Part shown: positions 1 to 5,559 of the stretch, piece by piece
Layout of the letters: each line of letters starts with the position of its first letter
Position numbering within the stretch: position 1 is the first letter of the stretch
DNA from: an uncultured Prevotella sp.
GTDB taxonomy: Bacteria; Bacteroidota; Bacteroidia; Bacteroidales; Bacteroidaceae
Direction of reading: 5' to 3'
DNA length: 6,885 bases
NCBI GenBank assembly: GCA_900314365.1
Contig: OMVH01000270.1
Span: 1-6,885 of the forward strand
Notes under the pieces: model-generated
Told to the model about the DNA's origin: nothing
The model's database searches: none
What the model saw: the letters and a program-made list of their open reading frames with translations, nothing else
Program-made: the position numbers and the translations under genes

Positions 1-1
1 G

Positions 2-145
2 GATCTTGTCGCTGACACAAAGAAAAACCTCGAAAACAGGCTGATGTGGAAGATGTGTCTTTTTCTGATTTTGGTTGTCGTGATTTTGCTTGTTCATTCA
101 TCTGCCATGCCTGAAAAAGTTGTCATTCGGCTGACACCGCGTTAG
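2..145 (+). CDS. C-terminal end of an unidentified membrane-anchored protein (partial)
   Basis: A reading frame is open from the left edge of the window (GAT at 2-4) to a TAG at 143-145, giving 47 residues. The visible part has a charged segment (DLVADTKKNLENRLMWK), then about 16 strongly hydrophobic residues (MCLFLILVVVILLVHS), then a short polar tail ending in VVIRLTPR. This order, charged helix, single membrane span, short tail, is what a C-terminal membrane anchor looks like, and the hydrophobic run is unlikely in random sequence. I do not recognise the family. The left arm of an inverted repeat (23-42) lies inside the frame and its partner begins at the stop codon. The call rests only on the open frame and composition; it could be a chance frame, but I think a real gene end is more likely. 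Confidence 0.5.
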   Translation, partial: DLVADTKKNLENRLMWKMCLFLILVVVILLVHSSAMPEKVVIRLTPR

Positions 146-163
146 CCTGTTTTTACGGTTTTT
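23..163. repeat. Imperfect 20-bp inverted repeat flanking the gene end
   Basis: Positions 23-42 and 144-163 are inverted copies with 17 of 20 positions matching: both read AAAAACC, then three differing bases, then AAAACAGGCT when put in the same orientation. The left arm lies inside the partial reading frame at 2-145. The right arm starts at its stop codon and abuts the outer arm of the palindrome at 164-289. About 100 bases separate the arms, so this is not a terminator stem; it may be a footprint or an extension of the palindromic element. Confidence 0.55.
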
Positions 164-289
164 CTTGCTGTGATGCAAGCCTTAGGCACGAAGGCTGTTG
201 CTTCTCTGTTGTCGGCTTGCCGAAGCTTGCTTCGAAGCACGCCGACAACAGAGAAGCAACAAAGGGCGCAGCCATTGCATCACAGCAAG
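164..289. repeat. Large near-perfect palindrome (possible dispersed palindromic element)
   Basis: Outer arms CTTGCTGTGATGCAA (164-178) and TTGCATCACAGCAAG (275-289) are perfect 15-bp inverted copies. Inner arms 197-216 and 241-260 are perfect 20-bp inverted copies, and a central stem CGAAGC/GCTTCG (221-226, 229-234) caps the structure. A side hairpin AGCCTT/AAGGCT (178-183, 191-196) sits in the left arm. As RNA or cruciform DNA this would be a very stable 126-base hairpin. It is noncoding, directly downstream of a gene end, which is where REP/BIME-like or MITE-like palindromes tend to lie. It may also act as a transcription barrier, but no clean U-tract follows, so an ordinary intrinsic terminator is not supported. 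Confidence 0.85.
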
Positions 290-547
290 TGTTTTGCTGG
301 TTTTGGTCAAAAATAATATGAATGTCTGTCAACCCTTACCTATATAAGAATATTAACAGCATCATTCATTATAATTTAGGGTGACGCATTGACGAAGTCG
401 GGAAAGAATGCGCTGTGTTATATATTTCATGCAGTTTGTTCTTATTCTTCCCTAACCGGCTGCACGCCTGTCAAACTAAACAATAAAGAAAAACACGCAT
501 ATTAACTCTTTTTAACGGGGGTGGTAGCACGCAATTACTATTTTTAC
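290..547. other. AT-rich intergenic stretch without a recognised gene
   Basis: No convincing gene is seen. The sequence is AT-rich. One weak bulged inverted repeat is visible: GGGAAAGAAT (400-409) against ATTCTTCCC (444-452). On the minus strand a nine-codon frame, MRVFLYCLV then stop, falls within it but is too short to support. The stretch most likely holds upstream regulatory sequence for the transcript proposed to start near 562. Confidence 0.5.
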
Positions 548-555
548 TAACTTTG
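548..555 (+). promoter_or_regulatory. Candidate -7 box (TAACTTTG) for the leader / surface-protein unit
   Basis: TAACTTTG fits the Bacteroidetes primary sigma -7 consensus TAnnTTTG exactly. A -33 TTTG box is not present at the usual 19-21 base distance (that stretch is GC-rich around 516-530), so the match is half a promoter. Transcription would start near 561-563, directly at the foot of the hairpin at 565-599. If it drives the gene at 1018, the untranslated leader would be about 455 bases. Confidence 0.4.
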
Positions 556-564
556 TGGCGCAAA

Positions 565-599
565 CATCGCTAATCGTCAAAAAACTGCGATTGGCGGTG
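565..599 (+). promoter_or_regulatory. Stable 12-bp hairpin at the predicted 5' end of the leader RNA
   Basis: CATCGCTAATCG (565-576) pairs along its whole length with CGATTGGCGGTG (588-599), including two G-U pairs, around an 11-base A-rich loop (577-587). It begins within a few bases of the start predicted from the TAACTTTG box. A hairpin at the very 5' end of a transcript is consistent with RNA stabilisation or a structured leader. No known riboswitch or Rfam class was recognised by eye. Confidence 0.55.
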
Positions 600-1017
600 C
601 CGGGGGATTACACCACGTTTGCAATTCGGCCTTTGATGTTGTGTCGGGCTGAAAGTGGTGGGACGGCTCTTCCTCTTGGTAAATGAAATATCGCTGCGTC
701 CCGTCTTGCAGCAGTTGGCTCGGGCTACATTTGTTGCTCGGCTAAATGCGTGTAAGATAATGGTGACAAACAATAATCATCAACATATTATAGGAAACAA
801 CTTGTTTCAGCAGGTGCGTACCGACGTGTTGCAATTTCTATTGGCAGAAAGCACTATAACAAACGAAATTGCTGACTATGTGTCATTCTTAATACACGTG
901 ATAGTATTGTCGAGTAACCCAAAAATCACAACAAGTCGTGGAAGAATGGTGTCGTCGTAGCCTAAGCTCTACCAGCCATCAGAATCATTAAAGAATTGAA
1001 ACAATAAACTTATAGCA
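600..1017 (+). other. Long leader/intergenic stretch; a 101-codon frame here is doubtful
   Basis: This stretch separates the putative start site from the LRR gene. A GTG-started frame of 101 codons (655-960, + strand) and an overlapping minus-strand frame (570-773) are both open, but neither has recognisable domains and neither start is well placed. I treat both as uncertain rather than genes. Another short pairing, GGGACG (660-665) with CGTCCC (697-702), suggests RNA structure. The last 30 bases before 1018 are A-rich, as is usual before Bacteroidetes start codons. An untranslated leader, a small RNA, or a small orphan protein gene all remain possible. Confidence 0.35.
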
Positions 1018-3087
1018 ATGAATCATTTACGTTTTTTAGTCTTGTTGACTATCCTATTAGCTTCACTTTCGGTAAAAGCAGACAAAAGCGTAGACATTGG
1101 CGATCTTGTATACCAACTTAATGATGACAAACATGAAGCCAGTGTTAGCTCTTGTTATCGTGGTTCTAATTCAGGTATCTATCGTTACGAGATACCTGAA
1201 AAGATAAATTATGGCGGCGTAGAATACACCGTAGTAGCAATCCTCGACGAATGTTTCTATCAAAGTAATAAAAACGTGAGAAGTGTCTCGATTCCTTCCA
1301 CAGTGAAAAGCTTAGGAGCAAATTGTTTTACGGGATGTTCTTCTTTAGGCGGCATCGACTTGTCCATGGTGACCAGTTTAGGAGCGGGTTGTTTTAGCGG
1401 GTGTTCATCTTTAAAAAGCATCAATTTACCCGTGGTGACCAGTTTAGGAGCCTATTGTTTCAGCGATTGTACGCAGTTGACCTCCGTCAAAATATCAGGT
1501 CCCATCACAAACTTGAGTCCCGGCTCCTTTTCTAATTGCGGGGAACTGTCCTCTATTGAGATACCCTCAACAGTAACTGCTTTAGGCGAACTATGCTTTT
1601 ATGATTGTGAAAATTTGACATCCATCAACCTTCCATCTTCCTTGACGAGCATTGAAAACCGATGTTTTAGAGGTTGTGAGAGTTTGGCTTCCATAGAGAT
1701 ACCCTCTACAGTAACCACTTTAGGCAATGAATGCTTTTATGGCTGTAAAAGTTTGACTTCCATCACTCCCCTTCCATCTTCTTTGACAAGCGTGGGAGAA
1801 CATTGCTTTTATGGTTGCGGGATAGCCTCCATTAACCTGTTATCATCCTCTCTCACCAGTCTTCCAAATTATTGCTTTGCTAATTGTCAGTCTCTTGAAT
1901 CGATAGTTCTTCCACACAAAATAACCAGCATCGGAAGTAACTGTTTTGCAGGTTGCAAGAACCTGGAAACGGTTCAGCTGAGCAGTTCATTAACAAGTCT
2001 GCCCGCAAATTGCTTCTCTGGATGTGAGATTCTCCAGCCAATGGCTATACCTAACTCCATCACAAGCTTCGGTGCCAATTGCTTCAAAGACTGCCTTGGC
2101 TTCGAATCGTTCAGCATTCCAAACACGGTGACCACGCTGGGCGACGGATGCTTTGAGAATTGTAGATTCCTGCAGCATATTAGTATTCCAAATTCAATCA
2201 CTAAAATTCCAAAACGTTGCTTTTATAACTGCCACAAAATAGTAAATCTCGACTTTCCAAGTAGTATTGATACTATCTATCGGAATTCAATTGCTGTAGA
2301 CTATGTTTACCTCGAATTAAATGGTTATTCTTACCCAATAAAATCAATAATAAGCAGGAGAAGAACTCCTCCAACCGTTATAGACGACAGCAATGAACAG
2401 TATACTCCCTTTAACTATGGCTATAAGAATTCGACAACATTTTGGCCAGGTGTAAAACTCTACGTTCCCGACAATTCCAAGGCAAGATACCGCTCTGCCA
2501 AGGGTTGGGAGCTGTTCCCCGATATCGAGAGCCTCAGCCAATACGATGGCACGACCGGCTATGAAGAGAATGTGGACTACATCTCTGCATCCACCGTCAG
2601 CCTTGTTGCCAACTACGAAGCCGAGTTGAATCTGAACCTCATACAAAGTGTGGCCAAATATAACTCCTTGACCTTCGACCTGACGCTCCCCGCAGGTGTT
2701 AGCATCAAAACTGATGACAACGGAAACTATGTGTCCACTTTCAACGAGCTTATTTCTGCCAACGGCAACCACAAGGCGAGCATCAGCAAGGTGAGCGACC
2801 AGGTCTATCGCGTGACCGTAAACTCGCCAACCAACGCGCTTCTTACGGGAACCAACGTTAAGTTGCTCTCGATAACATTAAAGAGGAACAGCTCGGCCAC
2901 TCGCGGCAACTATAAAGGCACTATTACCAATTCAGCCGGCAACACGAGCGACACCACACTGCGCTTTAAGGACATGGAATTCGCGGTACGGGTCAACGTA
3001 CTCAACTGCGATGTCGATGGCAATGGTGTGGTCAACAATATGGACATGGTGTATCTGAGATCCGTTCTCGACGGAAAAATCAATTAA
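1018..3087 (+). CDS. Secreted BspA-like LRR_5 surface protein with cohesin-like domain and single dockerin-type loop
   Basis: The 689-residue product starts with a signal peptide (about 1-22, hydrophobic LVLLTILLASLSVKA) without a lipobox cysteine, so it is probably cleaved by signal peptidase I and exported. Residues about 75-425 hold 15 leucine-rich repeats of the LRR_5/BspA (TpLRR) class, spaced 23 residues apart, each with a core like CFxxC...L.SI.IPSSLTSLG. A closing LRR_5 cap follows near 481-500 (LYVPDNSKARY...GWELF). Residues about 520-655 look like a beta-rich cohesin-like domain. The end (665-676, DVDGNGVVNNMD) fits one dockerin type I calcium loop, with D1, D3, N5 and D12 present. 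BspA-type proteins of oral and gut Bacteroidetes bind host proteins or other bacteria; ligand and exact role here are unknown. It is the first gene of a compact unit, 11 bases before the next. The LRR part is AT-richer than the 3' third. Confidence 0.93.
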   Translation: MNHLRFLVLLTILLASLSVKADKSVDIGDLVYQLNDDKHEASVSSCYRGSNSGIYRYEIPEKINYGGVEYTVVAILDECFYQSNKNVRSVSIPSTVKSLGANCFTGCSSLGGIDLSMVTSLGAGCFSGCSSLKSINLPVVTSLGAYCFSDCTQLTSVKISGPITNLSPGSFSNCGELSSIEIPSTVTALGELCFYDCENLTSINLPSSLTSIENRCFRGCESLASIEIPSTVTTLGNECFYGCKSLTSITPLPSSLTSVGEHCFYGCGIASINLLSSSLTSLPNYCFANCQSLESIVLPHKITSIGSNCFAGCKNLETVQLSSSLTSLPANCFSGCEILQPMAIPNSITSFGANCFKDCLGFESFSIPNTVTTLGDGCFENCRFLQHISIPNSITKIPKRCFYNCHKIVNLDFPSSIDTIYRNSIAVDYVYLELNGYSYPIKSIISRRRTPPTVIDDSNEQYTPFNYGYKNSTTFWPGVKLYVPDNSKARYRSAKGWELFPDIESLSQYDGTTGYEENVDYISASTVSLVANYEAELNLNLIQSVAKYNSLTFDLTLPAGVSIKTDDNGNYVSTFNELISANGNHKASISKVSDQVYRVTVNSPTNALLTGTNVKLLSITLKRNSSATRGNYKGTITNSAGNTSDTTLRFKDMEFAVRVNVLNCDVDGNGVVNNMDMVYLRSVLDGKIN

Positions 3088-3098
3088 AAGCGAAAACT

Positions 3099-4310
3099 AT
3101 GAGATTATTAATATTGTTAGCATTGGCTTTACTACCTGTATTGGGAGCACAAGCCCAGACAAAGACAACGGACCATTTTGTCATCGATGATTTCTCTATC
3201 CACCCGGGTGAGACTGTGGATATGCCCGTAGGACTGGTGAACAACGAACATAAATGTTATTCTGTAGAAGTTCATCTGAAATTACCGGAGGGACTTTCCA
3301 TTGTTGGAACCAAGAGTTCTGGCGACTGTGTGGAAGGCACAAGTTATACTGTAAATACCGAGAGAACGGGCGAGACAAAGTTCACTATTACCTTTATCAA
3401 TGGTGTATGCACCATTCTCTCCGAGCCGGGAAGCAACTGGGATCCTATACCCAAAGGCTCCGGTACCTTACTTACGCTAAAAGTGAAAGCCGATGAGACG
3501 CTCAATAGTGGTGAGCGACACATGACCTCTGTGAAGATTTTAGACAATGGTGTTGAAGTTAGCCTTGTAGATGGTACTTTGGAAGGTGACTTCCCGGAAT
3601 TCTTTTACTATACACCGCCTTCGGTTGACGTGACAATCAAGGAGGTGAACTACGTCAACCTTCTCGATGAGGCTACCGATGCGCCCTCCGCAGAAGAGCT
3701 GGCCGACGTTACCACCAACCACACTCTGTTGGCTGGATGGAACTCGGTCGTCCTTCCCTTCTCCGCCACCTCTGAAGAGCTTGGGGCAGAGAAAGTTGTG
3801 AAGTATGATGGCACCACTGAGACTACGAATGGCTATGTCGCCAACTTCACGAGTGTCACAACGCTTGAGCCCAACACTCCCTATCTGGTAAAGATGGCTG
3901 GCGATGCCTCTGCCCCCATGTCTTTCAAGGAAAAGAAAATAGACCCAACTGGGAACTTGACCGTGAGTGACCATGCCTATTCGCTGGTAGGTACCTATAT
4001 CTACTTGGGCGATGAGTCAGCCTCTCCCATTGCCGCAGGTGACTATGTCGTTTATGAGAAAGGCTTGCGACGTACATCCCAAGGTGGAAACAAACTTAAA
4101 GCTTTCAGAGCCTACATGAAGAAAGAATTGGGTGCCAACAATGCTAAGCCGCTTGGCATAACTATCAACAACGAGGAAACGACTGGTATCGAGGCCACCG
4201 AGATAGAATCGGTCATGGACGGCAACACCTACAATCTCAGCGGAATGAAGATTGAGAATCCCCGGCACGGAGTATTCATTAAGAATGGCAAAAAGGTAAT
4301 TATAAAGTAA
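3099..4310 (+). CDS. Secreted protein with N-terminal cohesin-like domain and Prevotella-type C-terminal tail
   Basis: The 403-residue product begins with a clear signal peptide (MRLLILLALALLPVLGAQAQ) cleaved after AQA. Residues about 25-165 read as a beta-sandwich of cohesin type: DDFSIHPGETVDMPVGLVN, then VEVHLKLPEGLSI, then GTLLTLKVKA. Residues about 205-330 contain a module with the core LLAGWNSVVLPFS followed by YDGT and NTPYLVKM, a pattern frequent in secreted Prevotella proteins. The last 28 residues (NTYNLSGMKIENP...NGKKVIIK) match the terminal beta-strand tail of many exported Bacteroidales proteins, resembling the end of type IX secretion C-terminal domains; whether it is a sorting signal here is inference. 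The ATG lies 11 bases after the LRR gene stop, so the two are probably cotranscribed. No catalytic motif is visible; a structural or binding role is most likely. Confidence 0.88.
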   Translation: MRLLILLALALLPVLGAQAQTKTTDHFVIDDFSIHPGETVDMPVGLVNNEHKCYSVEVHLKLPEGLSIVGTKSSGDCVEGTSYTVNTERTGETKFTITFINGVCTILSEPGSNWDPIPKGSGTLLTLKVKADETLNSGERHMTSVKILDNGVEVSLVDGTLEGDFPEFFYYTPPSVDVTIKEVNYVNLLDEATDAPSAEELADVTTNHTLLAGWNSVVLPFSATSEELGAEKVVKYDGTTETTNGYVANFTSVTTLEPNTPYLVKMAGDASAPMSFKEKKIDPTGNLTVSDHAYSLVGTYIYLGDESASPIAAGDYVVYEKGLRRTSQGGNKLKAFRAYMKKELGANNAKPLGITINNEETTGIEATEIESVMDGNTYNLSGMKIENPRHGVFIKNGKKVIIK

Positions 4311-4513
4311 TGACAAGCATGAGACGCATAAATTATATAGCCCCAAAATGTTCATTGGATCACGTTGATGTTGAATTCGAACTGCTGAAAGCAAGTGGTG
4401 ACCGGATTGTAGATACCAACCAGGATGATATGGACGTTGATAACACCGATGGCTACTCTGACGAGGGACGAGCAAAATCTGTTTGGGACTTCCAGCCGTG
4501 GGGGTATGAATAG
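4310..4513 (+). CDS. Small acidic peptide of the Bacteroidales 'IAP...ASG' type
   Basis: This 67-codon frame starts at an ATG that overlaps the preceding TAA by one base (TAATG), suggesting translational coupling; a second ATG at 4319 gives a 64-residue product starting MRRINYIAPKC and fits the family better. The N-terminal part (YIAPKCSLDHVDVEFELLKASG) resembles the start of many short, poorly understood Bacteroidales proteins with a pattern like K..Y.aP......E....L..SG. The C-terminal half is rich in Asp (DTNQDDMDVDNTDGYSDEG) and ends in an aromatic patch, VWDFQPWGYE. There is no signal peptide or known domain. The conserved head and variable acidic body recall precursor peptides, but no modification or export gene is adjacent. 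Function unknown. It is the last gene of the unit, before the terminator at 4585-4621. Confidence 0.75.
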   Translation: MTSMRRINYIAPKCSLDHVDVEFELLKASGDRIVDTNQDDMDVDNTDGYSDEGRAKSVWDFQPWGYE

Positions 4514-4584
4514 ATAAGTTGGCCAAGCCAACGTTTCCAGATTACCATGCCATAGGATGGTAATAGTAGAAATAATCAATCCGT

Positions 4585-4621
4585 AAGACGTAGGAATGAT
4601 ATTCATGCACTCCTACGTCTT
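4585..4621 (+). terminator. Hairpin terminator of the three-gene surface-protein unit
   Basis: AAGACGTAGGA (4585-4595) pairs perfectly with TCCTACGTCTT (4611-4621), an 11-bp stem with a 15-base loop, followed by the T-rich run TTCGTTTTCT. It lies 72 bases after the stop of the small acidic peptide gene, as expected for a Rho-independent terminator. The T-tract is broken by CG, so termination may be partial. Confidence 0.7.
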
Positions 4622-4676
4622 TCGTTTTCTATGTCATCGTTATAGCTTTCTTGATAAAAGACGGGCATGCGTTTCT

Positions 4677-4701
4677 GTGTAACCATCTTATTTAGGCCTT
4701 C
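4677..4701 (+). repeat. Left terminal inverted repeat of the IS66 remnant
   Basis: It starts GTGTAACCATC and matches the inverse of 5413-5437 at 22 of 25 bases (mismatches at positions 12, 19 and 23 of the repeat). It lies 18 bases beyond the end of the tnpC stop codon, a normal distance for IS66. Confidence 0.8.
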
Positions 4702-4706
4702 CTAAA

Positions 4707-4734
4707 AAAATCCCGGGGCTATTCCCGGGATTTT
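4707..4734 (-). terminator. Rho-independent terminator at the end of tnpC, overlapping its stop codon
   Basis: AAAATCCCGGG (4707-4717) and CCCGGGATTTT (4724-4734) form a perfect 11-bp stem with a GC-rich core and a six-base loop. On the minus strand the stem is followed by a T-tract (complement of the A-run at 4704-4710). The tnpC TAG (4719-4721) falls inside the loop. The stem is symmetric and might also stop + strand transcription, which would shield the element. Confidence 0.8.
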
Positions 4735-5336
4735 GCGTATTGGTACGGCAGCAGCTGTACGAGACCATCCTCGTCCATGTCGTCCCTCAGCTTGTTGAGT
4801 ACGTCTGTCAGCCATTCAAGCGGATTCAGGCTTACGCGCTCGCATGAGCCTATGAACGAGTAGAAGATGGCGTTGTCCTCGGCTCCACGGTCGTTCTGGC
4901 TGAAAAGATAGTTTTTCCTGCCCAAGACGGAGGGCCTCTGCCCACGCTCCACACCATTGTTGTCCAGATGGTATCTTCCATCCAGTGTGTAGTTCCTCAT
5001 CCTTGGCCAGAGTTTGTAGGCGTAGTCTACGGCCTTGCCCAACAGGTCGGATGGAGTCGTCGTCATGTGGGTGTCCCACATACATTTCTCCATCTCGTCC
5101 ATGATCAGCCTGCCCTTGGTCTGCCGCTCCCCCGCCACCTATTCCGGCATGGCCCCCCTGTGGCGCAGGTTCGCCTCCATGGTGTAGAGCAGCGATATGT
5201 ACTCCAACGCCTTTTTGGCCACGCCGGGACATGCAAGCTCGGCCTCCACGAACTTGCGACGGATGTGCGCCAGGCAGCACAGCATGACCACGCCGTCCTG
5301 TTTCTCAAAATAGTCATAGACCTTGTAGCCGTCCAC
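4719..5336 (-). pseudogene. tnpC: IS66 family transposase TnpC, C-terminal fragment with an internal amber stop
   Basis: Two minus-strand frames, 5139-5336 (65 codons plus stop) and 4719-5138 (139 codons plus stop), are in the same reading frame and separated only by a TAG at 5139-5141. Together they give about 205 codons of the DDE domain of IS66 TnpC, which is usually about 500 residues. Visible family motifs in order are VDGYKVYDYF (the second catalytic Asp), CLAHIRRKF, YHLDNNGVERGQRPSVLGRKN (the catalytic Glu in NNGVERG), FYSFIGSCERVSLNPLEWL and the C-terminal LLPYQYAK. The N-terminal zinc-finger/coiled-coil part and first catalytic Asp are missing. Another TAG (5337-5339) stands directly before the fragment. 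It cannot make active transposase. The GTG at 5138 is a chance start after the stop. Confidence 0.92.
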
Positions 5337-5412
5337 CTACTTTCGTTAAGATTAAACAAAAAGCCGTGATTTTTTTTTCGACAAAGGTCTGAAAAATATG
5401 GCTCATATAAAA

Positions 5413-5437
5413 GACGGCATAAATAGGATGGTTACAC
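5413..5437 (-). repeat. Right terminal inverted repeat of the IS66 remnant
   Basis: Read on the minus strand it starts GTGTAACCATC and pairs with 4677-4701. It marks the upstream (tnpA-side) end of the element, with the integrase remnant beginning less than 70 bases beyond it. Confidence 0.8.
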
Positions 5438-5559
5438 TTGTACCTACATCGCTGTAATTATCGACATAGGACTAACCTCCTTCCGAATATAAACACAGAG
5501 AGGGAAAGAGACTCTTCCCGTTTACTGCCCAGCAGGACTATAATGAGGACATAAAGGAA

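Larger units (their letters stand above)
4677..5437 (-). mobile_element. Internally deleted IS66-family element, 761 bp, both ends present
   Basis: The element is bounded by 25-bp terminal inverted repeats that match at 22 positions. It carries the 3' part of tnpC on the minus strand and, at the other end, about 100 bases that look like the upstream leader of an IS66 operon, including a CCTTTG box on the minus strand. IS66 elements normally carry tnpA, tnpB and tnpC in about 2-3 kb, so tnpA, tnpB and the N-terminal half of tnpC are missing. The deletion junction lies near 5337-5341, just outside the tnpC frame. Flanking 8-bp sequences (GCGTTTCT left, TTGTACCT right) do not match, so no target duplication is seen; the flanks may have been rearranged. 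It cannot move by itself but could in principle be mobilised by an intact relative. Confidence 0.8.

Noticed and set aside
144..289. Ordinary intrinsic terminator for the gene ending at 145
   Set aside because: The stem is far longer than usual and is not followed by a T-tract on the plus strand; I describe it as a palindromic element instead.
1249..2235. Possible CRISPR-like or tandem DNA array
   Set aside because: The regular 66-69 base period is due to 23-residue protein repeats in an open frame, not to identical repeats with unique spacers.
2344..2772. 142-codon minus-strand frame in the LRR gene
   Set aside because: Lies antisense to well-supported coding sequence and has no recognisable features.
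4017..4526. 169-codon minus-strand frame
   Set aside because: It lies antisense to the 3' end of the secreted-protein gene and the small peptide gene, has no domain or signal, and its sequence is explained by the plus-strand genes.
5139..5141. TAG read as an amino acid (alternative code or readthrough)
   Set aside because: CAG encodes Gln several times in the same fragment, TAG ends this frame, and the element is truncated anyway; decay is the simpler reading.
4968..5369. 133-codon plus-strand frame across the IS
   Set aside because: Antisense to the TnpC fragment, which has unmistakable IS66 motifs; no independent support.
4669..5445. 8-bp target duplication around the IS66 remnant
   Set aside because: GCGTTTCT and TTGTACCT, the bases flanking the inverted ends, do not match, also when the ends are shifted to GTAACC.
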